From: Alphaproteobacteria bacterium GWF2_58_20
GTDB taxonomy: Bacteria > Pseudomonadota > Alphaproteobacteria > UBA1247
DNA: 64,000 nt
Assembly: GCA_001768735.1 (NCBI GenBank)
Contig: MEMB01000006.1
Coordinates: 124,001-188,000, forward strand
Direction: 5' to 3'
Position 1 is the first letter of the stretch. Every line of letters begins with the position of its first letter. A program made the translations under genes and the position numbers. A model generated the notes under the pieces. It made no database searches. It saw nothing but the letters and a program-made list of their open reading frames with translations, and was not told the DNA's origin. Of the stretch, positions 15,135 through 24,185 are shown piece by piece.

Positions 15135-16465
15135 CTGTTGTAGGAGAATTTACGGGTGATATGGCGGACAACCAAAATGAATAGGATTGGTGAAATCAAA
15201 TAGCCACCAGATAGTAAGCTTGTGTGGAACTGTGATGAGAAGAGCCAGAATGAATTTAGACCTATAATGGCAGTAAAGCATGTGCGTATAGTTCTGTTTT
15301 TGATATTGTATTCTACCCAACTCCAATAAGTGACGAGTAAGCCGACTATAATGCTGTTGATAAGGATTCCTATCAAGCCAAAAGATGCGTAAGATGAGCC
15401 TAGAAAACCGGTCTGCCAGCTCGTTAGTACGGCATTGTTTATATAATATCTAGGTAAGTCTACGGTTGGCAGCTCAAGCGGCATATCGAACAAATTAGCA
15501 AAGAAAGGAATGTTCATTAGGCCGGTGTATGGAAATTGTTTCGGATAGGCGTCGAACCAGAGAATTAGGTTGTCGCTAGTGGCGAAGAATATACGGTAGA
15601 TAAGAGTGTCTACGATGTCGTTTATAGCAGTGCTGCTGTTTTCTATTAGATTACGGTACTGTATGGTGTAGAGCATGTATATTAGGGCGACGGTCAGTAT
15701 GATGAGGATAGGAATGCGGACAATAATCGACCGGATTCGAATGCCCCGATTATTCATAATTAAGGACTTTTTCATTACGAGGAATGTTATTACAATATAA
15801 TATAGGAAGAACATTTTGTTTAATTGGATTGAGGTCAATATTACCATGGATAAGGCTATAAAGGTATTTTTAAAAAAATCCTTACGGTTTTCATGTATTG
15901 ATGCTAGGAGGAGTGTAAACATGATCGGAATTACAGCATAGCGGACTGATGCCATGATCCGAAGTGCTGGTGTCTGGGAGAATAACGTCCGTCGGATTTC
16001 AGTATAACTGTATGTTGATGTATCGAATATATATCTCAGATTTTCCTGTATGATATTAAAATAGTTATGTCCATCTATCGCGATGACAACCGAAACGAAA
16101 ATAAATGTAAAGGCGATGGAAATGTGACGGATCGATCTCGCAATGGCTGTGTTCGAGATAGGAGCGCGATCTATGTGGATTGGGGATCTCCAAAGTACCC
16201 TACCCAGTGAAATTCCTAGAATCAAGCCGAGGTATCCAATGGCAAGGCCAATGCTATAGAGCAGGTGTGTCGTGCTACCTACGTTTACTATCGTATAGCT
16301 AATTTTGTGCATTGGGGTAAGTATGCAGGCATGGAATCCATATCCCAACATTAGAAACACAAAAAAGAAATCCAAACTTGAGATATAATTGCGACGTCGG
16401 ATTCCAAGATAGGTTAGCATCAATAGCACTAGAAGGATAATATCAATGAATGAGAATATAGCCAT
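15119..16465 (-). CDS. O-antigen polymerase-like membrane protein
   Basis: A 448-residue protein with 10-12 membrane helices and a larger loop near residues 285-340 (PKQFPYTGLMNIPF). This is the architecture of Wzy-type polymerases, which join repeat units in the periplasm. Sequence motifs in this family are too weak to be sure, and the assignment rests on topology and on its place between flippase and glycosyltransferase genes. It is the most AT-rich gene of the sugar cluster, a hint of exchange between strains. Confidence 0.65.
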   Translation of the reverse strand: MAIFSFIDIILLVLLMLTYLGIRRRNYISSLDFFFVFLMLGYGFHACILTPMHKISYTIVNVGSTTHLLYSIGLAIGYLGLILGISLGRVLWRSPIHIDRAPISNTAIARSIRHISIAFTFIFVSVVIAIDGHNYFNIIQENLRYIFDTSTYSYTEIRRTLFSQTPALRIMASVRYAVIPIMFTLLLASIHENRKDFFKNTFIALSMVILTSIQLNKMFFLYYIVITFLVMKKSLIMNNRGIRIRSIIVRIPILIILTVALIYMLYTIQYRNLIENSSTAINDIVDTLIYRIFFATSDNLILWFDAYPKQFPYTGLMNIPFFANLFDMPLELPTVDLPRYYINNAVLTSWQTGFLGSSYASFGLIGILINSIIVGLLVTYWSWVEYNIKNRTIRTCFTAIIGLNSFWLFSSQFHTSLLSGGYLISPILFILVVRHITRKFSYNRCQIK

Positions 16466-16499
16466 TGTTGTAGCAATTCCATTTTGAAGGGGAATAGGA

Positions 16500-17621
16500 T
16501 TATGAGTAAATTTTGAGGAGGTATTTTACGCCTTTAGCAAAACATGCGCAATCGGCGTTGTTTGATAATGTTAGAGAGGCTTTTGCCATCCTGCGCCATT
16601 CCGCTTCATTGGAGGAGAGGTGCAGCATGAGGCGTGCCAGGCCTTCGGGATTGTCGGTTTCGATGGAATAACCGTTGATGGCGTTTTGGACCAGGCTGTC
16701 CCTGGCGCCCACTGTTTCGCCGCAGAGGACGGGCAGGCCCATGGCGATGGCTTCGTTGACCACCAGCCCCCATTGTTCGTCAAAGCTCGGCAGCAGAAGG
16801 CAAAGGCTGGTGCCGAGAAGTTTCGCCACCGCTTCTTCCTGCTGGAAACCATGGAACACCACGCCTTCCACGCCCAGCTCCGCCATGCGGGCGCGGATGG
16901 TGGTTTCTTCCGGGCCAGAGCCGCAGAGATGCAGTTCGCGCGCATGTTCCCCCGCCAGTTCCCGGTAGCGGGCATAGGCGGTGACGAGCATCGGGATGTT
17001 TTTTTTGGGCACGAACCGGCTGACCATGGTGAAGTGGCGGTCGGTGAAAGCGGTGCCGTCCGGGGCGGGGGCGATGGCGGCGTTGCGCCGCACCCGTTTG
17101 ATGGACAGGGTATTGTAGCCCTCCTCCACCGGGCGTTTCCGGAAACCGAGGAAGCGCAGGTATTCGGCTGCGCGTCGGCCAGAGACAAGGGCGCCGTTGT
17201 AGGGCAAAAACAGGAAAGGCTTGCACAGTTCAAGGCCAAGCTTGCGTGGCTTGTCATCGAACTTGGAGTTTGCCATCACAAATACCTTCTTGCCGAAAAG
17301 GTGACAAATGAGGGCTGTAAAAAAGATGTGTGGAAGCTGGTATTCGCACAGGAAGACATATCTTGTTTTCTGGTGCAGGAGATTCCGCAACAGGGCAAAA
17401 AGGATGCGAAAACAGGGAGGCGTATCATGGTTGGGGAACAAGGTGATGAGGGAGAAGCCACGACCTTCCGTTACCTTATCCCACGCATAGGCTTTGTTGC
17501 CGCCGGTTTTTTGGATTCCGGAGACGGCAAAACGATTCCCCAAAAGTTTTTGTACGGCTTCGATACGGTCGAGGTGGTAGGGGGCGTATTTCCCCCAGAC
17601 AAAAATGATCTTCTTTTTCAT
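16500..17621 (-). CDS. Glycosyltransferase (GT4-like)
   Basis: A 373-residue GT-B glycosyltransferase beginning MKKKIIFVWGKYAPYH at ATG 17621, which overlaps the stop of the preceding ATP-grasp gene (ATGA). The C-terminal domain has the nucleotide-sugar site: FTMVSRFVPKKNIPML, LHLCGSGPEE, VVFHGFQQEE and the EX7E-type segment PSFDEQWGLVVNEAIAMGLP. It likely adds one sugar to the repeat unit. A longer frame to 17807 reads through the upstream gene and is not credible. Confidence 0.88.
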   Translation of the reverse strand: MKKKIIFVWGKYAPYHLDRIEAVQKLLGNRFAVSGIQKTGGNKAYAWDKVTEGRGFSLITLFPNHDTPPCFRILFALLRNLLHQKTRYVFLCEYQLPHIFFTALICHLFGKKVFVMANSKFDDKPRKLGLELCKPFLFLPYNGALVSGRRAAEYLRFLGFRKRPVEEGYNTLSIKRVRRNAAIAPAPDGTAFTDRHFTMVSRFVPKKNIPMLVTAYARYRELAGEHARELHLCGSGPEETTIRARMAELGVEGVVFHGFQQEEAVAKLLGTSLCLLLPSFDEQWGLVVNEAIAMGLPVLCGETVGARDSLVQNAINGYSIETDNPEGLARLMLHLSSNEAEWRRMAKASLTLSNNADCACFAKGVKYLLKIYS

Positions 17622-18481
17622 GGGATTTTCCAAAATTTTCCAAGCTCCACGTCGGCATTGTCGGGGGTGAAAGGACACCACCCTGCCGTGTGGGCGAAGG
17701 TGATCTCGCCAAACAGGATGGATTGCTGGTTCGGGCTGTAGAAATCTACGCGTACGGCGTCCCATCCGGCACCGATTTTTTCGGCGAGCGCCACCATGCC
17801 GTCCCACAGAAGCGGTTTTTGCAGATCAGGGATTGCGGGATAACGTTGGCGGAAAGGCAGTATGTCAAAATTCCGGGTGACTAGGGTTAGGGTATGATCA
17901 TTCGTTCCTCGGCCAATATCGATTTCCACAAACCCAACTTTGCTATCAAACACAAAAAAACGATAATCAACGGGCATCGGCAGAGTGCCATCAAAGATAA
18001 GCTTTTCCACGATCAGGCGTGGGGGGATGGCAAGATACCAGCGTTCGTTGCTGAAGTATCCGTAACGGTCGGAAAGGATACGTCGGCATTGATCTCGTAT
18101 GGTTTTTTTATCGAAATGTTCTCGATTTTTGACAAAGATGTTGAGCGCCGAGCCATGTGTGCCCTTGATGACGAAGCTGTCCGGAAGTTTGGCAAAGTCG
18201 ATGTCTTCGGCACGTTCGTAAACACCGTAAACCTCATTGAGGTATTGCGGGCCGATGGTTTTGGCCACATGTTCCCGCACCGCCCACTTGTCGGCCAGCT
18301 GCGGCGGGATCTCCTTCCAGCGGTAAAGCTTGCGGTGCAGGATCTTTTCATTGAAACTGCGCGGATGACGGATGTGCGGGATGTAACCCAACTTTCTCGT
18401 CGCCATGAAAACTTCATAAAGCTTCATGCCCAGCAACCGGCGCAGGAGGGTTTTTATGGCGTTTTTTATACGGTTTTTCAT
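17618..18481 (-). CDS. TupA-like ATP-grasp protein (copy 1)
   Basis: A 287-residue protein of the TupA-like ATP-grasp family found in polysaccharide and teichuronopeptide loci. It begins with a basic helix, then the conserved IPHIRHPRSFNEKILHRKLY, LADKWAVREHV, FVIKGTHGSALN and the late motif VRVDFYS..FGEITFAHTAGW, which holds acidic metal ligands. Such enzymes ligate an amino group or amino acid to a carboxyl of a sugar. It is a paralogue of the next gene upstream (18670-19521), and the two are almost identical at DNA level over the first 120 bp. Confidence 0.85.
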   Translation of the reverse strand: MKNRIKNAIKTLLRRLLGMKLYEVFMATRKLGYIPHIRHPRSFNEKILHRKLYRWKEIPPQLADKWAVREHVAKTIGPQYLNEVYGVYERAEDIDFAKLPDSFVIKGTHGSALNIFVKNREHFDKKTIRDQCRRILSDRYGYFSNERWYLAIPPRLIVEKLIFDGTLPMPVDYRFFVFDSKVGFVEIDIGRGTNDHTLTLVTRNFDILPFRQRYPAIPDLQKPLLWDGMVALAEKIGAGWDAVRVDFYSPNQQSILFGEITFAHTAGWCPFTPDNADVELGKFWKIP

Positions 18482-18669
18482 CAGAGGCCTAGTTTTGGTC
18501 GGAACGATGGGGCAGGAGATTTTGGCTGGGACATTGGCACAGTTTCCATTTTCAGAGCAAGGGTTTACAGCCGGATGGAAGGGAAAGGGTCATTGTGGGC
18601 GGCAGACCTCGACAAAACGTGTTGTGAATGCCGTTGTGGCAGGCGTGGTACAGATAGGGCAAAGATACG

Positions 18670-19521
18670 TCATGGCATGTTCCATAGATGGCTGATTTCC
18701 ATATCGAAAGCCTTGTCGGTGAAACGCTGCCAGCCGGCGGCGGGCGTCATGGTGATTTCCCCGAAGATGATGCTTTCCTGATTGGGACTGTAAAGGTCAA
18801 TTCGCACAAAATCCCACCCCCAGGCAAGCTTTTCTGCAAGTTGGATCATTTTTTCCAGCAGCGCCGGTTTCTCGTCTCTTGGGGGGGAAGGTTGGCGGAA
18901 CGGATAAACCATGCGTTCCCAGTTGCGGCTGTAAACCCGGCAGGTGTGATGGGACGCATGACGGTTCCTGTCCACTTGCACATATTCCACGCGGCCGTCG
19001 AAGACATAGAACTTGTAGTCGGAGATTTCATCAAGGGTTTGGTCTGAAAGGCATCTTTCCGCCATGATTCGTGGCGGAATGCGGTCGTAGTAAAGTTCAT
19101 TGGTCAGGTAACCATAGCGGGTGGCAAGGAATCGGCGGCATTTTTTCCGTACGGTCCCCTCGTCAAATTCTTCCCGGTTCTTCACGAAGATGTTCATGTG
19201 CGAGCCATGGGTGACCTTGAGGACAAAGCTTTCCGGCAGCTTGGAAAAATCGATGTCCTCGGCGCAGTCAAAAACCCCGTAAACCTCATTGAGGTATTCC
19301 GAACCGATGGTTTTGCCCACATGTTCCCGCACCGCCCATTTATCGGCCAGTTCCGGCGGGATTTTCTGCCAGCGGTAAAGCTTGCGGTGCAGGATCTTTT
19401 CGTTGAAGCTTCGCGGATGCCGGATGTGCGGAATGTAACCCAACTTTCTCGTCGCCATGAAAACTTCATAAAGCTTCATGCCCAGCAGGCGGCGCAGCAA
19501 GAGTTTAAACTGTATCTTCAT
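18670..19521 (-). CDS. TupA-like ATP-grasp protein (copy 2)
   Basis: A 283-residue paralogue of the preceding gene with the same motifs (IRHPRSFNEKILHRKLY, LADKWAVREHV, FVLKVTHGSHMN, VRIDLYS, FGEITMTPAAGW). It ends 188 bp before copy 1; that gap holds no gene. Its ATG overlaps the stop of the glycosyltransferase upstream. The two copies differ enough after residue 110 to act on different sugars or amino donors. Confidence 0.85.
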   Translation of the reverse strand: MKIQFKLLLRRLLGMKLYEVFMATRKLGYIPHIRHPRSFNEKILHRKLYRWQKIPPELADKWAVREHVGKTIGSEYLNEVYGVFDCAEDIDFSKLPESFVLKVTHGSHMNIFVKNREEFDEGTVRKKCRRFLATRYGYLTNELYYDRIPPRIMAERCLSDQTLDEISDYKFYVFDGRVEYVQVDRNRHASHHTCRVYSRNWERMVYPFRQPSPPRDEKPALLEKMIQLAEKLAWGWDFVRIDLYSPNQESIIFGEITMTPAAGWQRFTDKAFDMEISHLWNMP

Positions 19522-20612
19522 GATGGGAACAGGATGGCGTTGGCCAGTTCAGCAAATTGGTCTTGCGCGCCTTCGTGGGCGGATGCCATGCGTGTGATGC
19601 CTGCCTGTGACAGGCCTTTCCAGATATCCGGTGTTTCCATCATCCGGGCCAGAAGGGGGAGGGCGTGGTGGGCAAAATCGTCCCCGCCGGACACCACCAG
19701 CCCGCAGCTTTCATCCACATCGGACGGAATGCAGCCCCGGTTGAAGGCGATGACCGGAATGCCGCGGGACAGGGCCTCGAACACCACAATGGGCTGGGCC
19801 TCGTCGGCATAGCGGGTGGGGAACAGGAAAACGTCAATATCCGAAAAGAAATCCTCTTTTTCCTGTCCATCCACCGCTCCGCGCCATTCGAGGCACTCCG
19901 GCATTTCACGCAGGGCATCTTCAATGGTTTTCCGGACCTGCGGATAAAAGGGAGGGCCAGCGAGGATGCCATGCAGGGCAAGGCCTTGCGCGCGGCCTTT
20001 TTCCAGAACGTCCAGGAAATCGTCCAGGCCCTTTTCATGGCAGAGGTTGCTGAGCAGGCCGATGCGCAAGGGTGTGTGCGGCATGCGGTTTTCCGGAGCC
20101 TGCGCAGGCGGGTTGTAGAAGGCGTTGGAGACCACCAGCTGTTTTTGCGCGGATGGATAACGGGTGCAAAACATGCGCGCCTGGGTTTCGCACAGGAATA
20201 CGTGGGTCATGCGCGTGCCGCCCAGCCAGCTTTCCAGGCGCATCAGGCGGGAAGGGCGATCAATGTAACGAAAGGAGCGGTGGTGCAGGAACAGGCGGGT
20301 ACCAAGCAGCCGCGCCAGGCCCACAAGAAGGGTGTCGTAAAGGATTCCGTACCCGGCGGCAGCGCACAGGTAGCAGGCCCGCTGCGGGTGTTTGCGTCCA
20401 TGCAGAAGGGCCGCCGCCGCTTTCAGGTATCCTGTGGCGCGGTTCAGGTGATAGCGGGGGGAACGGGCATCAAGCCCTCCGCCCGAGGTGCGGATGGCGA
20501 CAATGGCGTGCCCGACCCCTTGCGCTTCCAGACGCCTGAGGACATTTGCACTGCTGCGGGCCGCGCCATGCATGGGGGGCGGCAGGGGCGCGACAAAAAC
20601 AAGATGGGTCAT
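19518..20612 (-). CDS. Glycosyltransferase (GT4-like)
   Basis: A 364-residue GT-B enzyme starting MTHLVFVAPLPPPMHGAARS, with the acceptor-side loop PPPMHGA common in GT4 proteins, then LRIGLLSNLCHEKGL, GILAGPPFYP, LEWRGAVDG and FLFPTRYADEAQPIVVFEALSRGIPV, the donor-binding EX7E region. The ATG overlaps the FecR-domain gene stop (ATGA), joining the sugar genes to the exported-protein genes upstream in one transcript. Confidence 0.87.
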   Translation of the reverse strand: MTHLVFVAPLPPPMHGAARSSANVLRRLEAQGVGHAIVAIRTSGGGLDARSPRYHLNRATGYLKAAAALLHGRKHPQRACYLCAAAGYGILYDTLLVGLARLLGTRLFLHHRSFRYIDRPSRLMRLESWLGGTRMTHVFLCETQARMFCTRYPSAQKQLVVSNAFYNPPAQAPENRMPHTPLRIGLLSNLCHEKGLDDFLDVLEKGRAQGLALHGILAGPPFYPQVRKTIEDALREMPECLEWRGAVDGQEKEDFFSDIDVFLFPTRYADEAQPIVVFEALSRGIPVIAFNRGCIPSDVDESCGLVVSGGDDFAHHALPLLARMMETPDIWKGLSQAGITRMASAHEGAQDQFAELANAILFPS

Positions 20613-22036
20613 GGCGCGAGCTGCACCGTCCATGTGGCGCTGGTCGCCGGAATGTCGCCCGCCATCAGCTTGACCATGATCTGGCGCGCCGCTGCCACGG
20701 GGCCATCCAGAGGCATGGCGCGGAGCTGGATCCGGTCGCCGGGCTGAACGGTTGTGGAGGCTTGAGCAGGGGTTTCTTCCCAGGTGTTGTTGTCATTGCC
20801 TGCCCGCAGGACGCGCAGGACGGTTTCCGCAAAAATCTCGGAATAGCCATCGAAAGCAAAAGGATCGTCGATGGAGATGGTGAGGGCGCCGGTAAAGCCT
20901 TCAAGGGTTTGAGTGTTGGACATGATGCTGGTTCCGGCAACGCCTTCGCTGGAGGTAAAGGACAATGTGTTAGGAACATAATCACGTGTGCCGAGCTGCC
21001 ATGATACTGTCTGGATACCAAGGAGGGCTTCGATTTGGCGTGTGGCTCCGGGAGATGTTATTGTTGTTGCCTTGAACCAGAAATACTGGCCGCTGCGCGC
21101 ATGGCCCGGATACATGCTCCAGCAATTGTCGGAGGCGGGAGGTTGTGCGGCGCTGTCGGTGACGCAGTAACCATGGGATCCGCCCGATGAATATGTCATG
21201 AGAACGGGAACAATGCTATTGGGCACCAGCTTGAGCGGGCCGAAGCCCCGCACGACCTCTATGTCTGGATCCTGATCGAGGCTGGGAGGCAGGATGCTGC
21301 GGCCTTCCGTGTCTTCAAGGGTGGGATCCGGGGAAAGGTTTGTGTCGCTGCCAATCGCGTTTTCGAGCAGGTATTTGACTTCCCCGTAACGGGCGCGGAT
21401 GTCATCCGGAGAAATGGGCTGGGTGCCCGGCATGGCGCCCACAGACGTTACGATGATGCTGTCATAGGCGGTATCAATTTCTCTGCTGCCGGTTTCGTTG
21501 GTCACGCTGACGCGGCCAACATGGCCGTCCGGGTCGGGCAGCAGGATGACCTGCATGCCGGAAGGCAAGGTGTGGAAAAGGTCGATGATGACAGCCGTGC
21601 CGCGCACACCGATGGTGCCGACAGGCGTGTTGATGACCATGGCATCCTCGCCGGATTTGGCAATGGCGCCGCTGACAAAGGCATAAATGCCTTCAAGGAT
21701 GGACCAGAGCCCGCGCGAACCACTGTTGTGGAAGTCGATGGTGATGGTGGAATTGGGGTCGATCGCAAGGTTGGTGCCGTCAATGAAGCCAATGACAAGT
21801 GAGCCGGATCCATCGGTTTTAATGGTATCTCCCTGGTAGATCTTGCTGCGTTCGGCAAGGTCTGTCATGCCTTCTCCCTCCCGCGTAACGGTGGCACCGG
21901 GATTTGCGGCCAGAACCATGCCGACATGGGCGGAAAGGTCATCCTGTCCCGGAATGGTGCGCCGCAGGACGTATTGTTCGGCGTGGGCAGGCAGGGCAAG
22001 CAGGAGACACAGGACAAGGGAGATCAGGCGGGGCAT
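20609..22036 (-). CDS. Exported FecR-domain protein
   Basis: A 475-residue protein with a signal peptide (MPRLISLVLCLLLALPAHA), started at ATG 22036 after a GAGG ribosome site. Residues about 45-175 form a FecR-type beta domain: REGEGMTDLAERSKIYQGDTIKT, DGTNLAIDPNSTITID and the hallmark VINTPVGTIGVRGTAV. In such stand-alone exported forms the domain is thought to bind surface structures or peptidoglycan rather than a sigma factor. The remainder (180-475) is beta-rich with no family I know. It follows the pilin-like gene by 35 bp. Confidence 0.82.
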   Translation of the reverse strand: MPRLISLVLCLLLALPAHAEQYVLRRTIPGQDDLSAHVGMVLAANPGATVTREGEGMTDLAERSKIYQGDTIKTDGSGSLVIGFIDGTNLAIDPNSTITIDFHNSGSRGLWSILEGIYAFVSGAIAKSGEDAMVINTPVGTIGVRGTAVIIDLFHTLPSGMQVILLPDPDGHVGRVSVTNETGSREIDTAYDSIIVTSVGAMPGTQPISPDDIRARYGEVKYLLENAIGSDTNLSPDPTLEDTEGRSILPPSLDQDPDIEVVRGFGPLKLVPNSIVPVLMTYSSGGSHGYCVTDSAAQPPASDNCWSMYPGHARSGQYFWFKATTITSPGATRQIEALLGIQTVSWQLGTRDYVPNTLSFTSSEGVAGTSIMSNTQTLEGFTGALTISIDDPFAFDGYSEIFAETVLRVLRAGNDNNTWEETPAQASTTVQPGDRIQLRAMPLDGPVAAARQIMVKLMAGDIPATSATWTVQLAP

Positions 22037-22071
22037 GTTTTTGGTCCTCGTTTGGTAGGGACAAAGGGGCA

Positions 22072-22575
22072 TCAGGGTTCGGTGCAGCAAGGATCCCTGG
22101 GATCCATGGCGGGATTGGCGGCCGCAGTGCGGCTGGTGCAGGCCATGGGGTTTGATGGATTTCCGGATTCCACGCAGCAGGGCAGGATGGGGCCATCAAA
22201 CCCCAGTCGGCTTCTGGTGGACTGACAGGTGTTTTCAGCTTTTGTGTCGTTTCCGATGATGGTGCGCAGTTCGTTGTTCAGGATGTTCCAGACCTGTGCC
22301 GGCGCGCCCGGAAGGTCACTGAGGTATTCTTCGTTCACCAGGCAGTCCAGCTCGAGCAGCAGGCCGTTTGCGGTGCAGGAATCCTGAAGGGTTTTTCCGG
22401 AGTCATCCTCAAACATCGTGATGGCGCTCAGGATTTGTTCCTGTTCGGCCATGAGGCGGGATGCGGATGCATCAGACAGGTAGCCACGAAAGACTCCGCC
22501 GCCATAATAAGCGGCAATCATGGTTGTAACGGCCACCAGCGCAATGGCAATGGCTGTGGCAATCAGGTTGCCCAT
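22072..22575 (-). CDS. Pilin-like protein
   Basis: A 167-residue protein whose first 25 residues are a hydrophobic helix right at the N-terminus (MGNLIATAIAIALVAVTTM), followed by YGGGVFRGYLSDASASRLMAEQEQIL, the layout of type IVb pilins such as PilS. Cysteines in the C-terminal half may form disulfides, and the chain ends just after DPRDPCC. The N-terminal module aligns with that of the 56883-59666 protein, including YGG, ASRL, EQI and the DPCC end. No assembly ATPase or secretin gene is in the window. It may be a structural or minor pilin. Confidence 0.7.
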   Translation of the reverse strand: MGNLIATAIAIALVAVTTMIAAYYGGGVFRGYLSDASASRLMAEQEQILSAITMFEDDSGKTLQDSCTANGLLLELDCLVNEEYLSDLPGAPAQVWNILNNELRTIIGNDTKAENTCQSTRSRLGFDGPILPCCVESGNPSNPMACTSRTAAANPAMDPRDPCCTEP

Positions 22576-22648
22576 GTTTCCCGACCCCCTTTACATGAAA
22601 CGGCATATGGACAAGCATACCTTTTCAGGGAGGTGGGGTCAAAGCTTT

Positions 22649-23974
22649 TTACAATGAAAGCAGGGCAAAAAGGGCCAGCAGGAACCCCAATCCGGCAAAG
22701 CTGGCCAGCCAGGCTTTCCTGTCCATCATGTTGCGGCCCTTTTCATCCACAAGGACGTCGCTGGAAAATCCTGTGCGTTTTATCAGGTTCTTGTGTTCCG
22801 GAAGGCCGCTGCCTGCAATGTGACTGGCCACCGGTTTCCAGTTGGAAAGGGCGGGCGTTCCCATCTGGTCGGTTGTCCAGATGAAAAGGGTGTTGCCATT
22901 TTTCAGGCGCAGGGCGACACCTTCGGTTTGGGCGCTGGCGAGCAACAAGGCCTGGCCGCGGGGGCCGCGTCCAAAGGCGCTTGCAATGAACAGGAGGTTG
23001 ACCAGCCATTTGGGGGAGGTCTTGGCAGCCGGGGCGGTCCATTCCATGGCATCAAAAGGCAGGATGAGCGTTCCGGCGACATGCGTGAGGACCAGGCCTT
23101 CCGGAATGGGGCGAACCGAAAAAGTGGCGGCGGCGGCGGTTTGAATGGCCAGGAAAGCGCCCATGGCCGCCATCGGCCACAGCACCAGGGTTATGGGAAG
23201 GGCCGTTGCAAAAACCCGCTGGCTTCCGCCTGCAATGAAGATGGGCAGGATGTAGAAACCATAGAGTATCAACGCTGTCACAAGATCGGACGCCACCATG
23301 CGCCAGCGGTGGTAATGGGCTGCGCCCTTCGGATGGCGTGGATATCCCGCCAGAAGATGGAGAAGAACGCCCGCCATCAGCAGGAGAGAGCCAACGGTCC
23401 GGAAAGGGTGGAACAGGGCGGGGGGAATGTCGGGGCCGGAAAAGCCTGCGCCTAGCGTGAAATCGCTGTCATGGAAAGTCTGGCGGCGCAGTTCGAGGAT
23501 GTGTTCTCCGGCTGCAATATAGCAGGGGGTGGAAATGCGGGTGTCAAGGCCGGAAAGGGCAGGGTCGCCGGGGGCAAAAAAGAGGGGGCGTCCCGAGGGT
23601 CTTGTGTCGTCCGGGCTGGCGCGCCAGAGCCATGCGGCACCTGGCCGGGCTTCGCTGGCATCCAGGAGGTTTGCGATGGTTTGCGGGGAAAGACTCGCTG
23701 TCTGGAGACAGGCGCGGGTTTTTTCCGACGCAAAGTCGGCAAGGGAAAGGGCTGCCAGGCGCTGGTTTTCGGAGGAAAGCGCACGGATGCCGGTGCGCAA
23801 GGCCGTCTGTTCCTGCGCAAAGTTGACAGGGCGCAAGGAAATGATGGGGGCTGTCGGGGTCAGGAAGGCCAGCCAGATTCCGCCCAGGATCAGGATGCTG
23901 GATGCCAGGCGGGCAATTCCGGCGGTTCCAGGCAGGAATGGGAGGGTGGCATTGGTTGTTTTTTCGGGTTTCAT
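22649..23974 (-). CDS. Multi-pass membrane protein of unknown function
   Basis: A 441-residue protein started at ATG 23974 with AAGG upstream. Hydrophobic segments occur near residues 20-38, 180-200, 215-265 and 420-440, with a periplasmic-looking part between the first and second. The part after residue 280 (IPEGLVLTHVAGTLILPFDAMEW, LRLKNGNTLFIWT) looks like a PH-type cytoplasmic beta domain. I recognise no family. It lies upstream of the pilin-like gene in the same direction, so it may belong to that operon. Confidence 0.6.
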   Translation of the reverse strand: MKPEKTTNATLPFLPGTAGIARLASSILILGGIWLAFLTPTAPIISLRPVNFAQEQTALRTGIRALSSENQRLAALSLADFASEKTRACLQTASLSPQTIANLLDASEARPGAAWLWRASPDDTRPSGRPLFFAPGDPALSGLDTRISTPCYIAAGEHILELRRQTFHDSDFTLGAGFSGPDIPPALFHPFRTVGSLLLMAGVLLHLLAGYPRHPKGAAHYHRWRMVASDLVTALILYGFYILPIFIAGGSQRVFATALPITLVLWPMAAMGAFLAIQTAAAATFSVRPIPEGLVLTHVAGTLILPFDAMEWTAPAAKTSPKWLVNLLFIASAFGRGPRGQALLLASAQTEGVALRLKNGNTLFIWTTDQMGTPALSNWKPVASHIAGSGLPEHKNLIKRTGFSSDVLVDEKGRNMMDRKAWLASFAGLGFLLALFALLSL

Positions 23975-24185
23975 GGCAGCCTTTCCAGGTTTTTCGGGGG
24001 CATTATCCTTGTTTTCATGAAAGCATGCAATGCTCCTATACGGAAATCCGGTTGCACTTGGACGCAATGACGGGTAAATTGTTGGGAGAACGGAAATTAT
24101 CCGCCTTGTCCGTTCATAGGGAGGGGCGACCCGGGCAGACGTTATGGTCCGGCAAACGGAATGATTTTTAAGGAGACGGAAAGCC

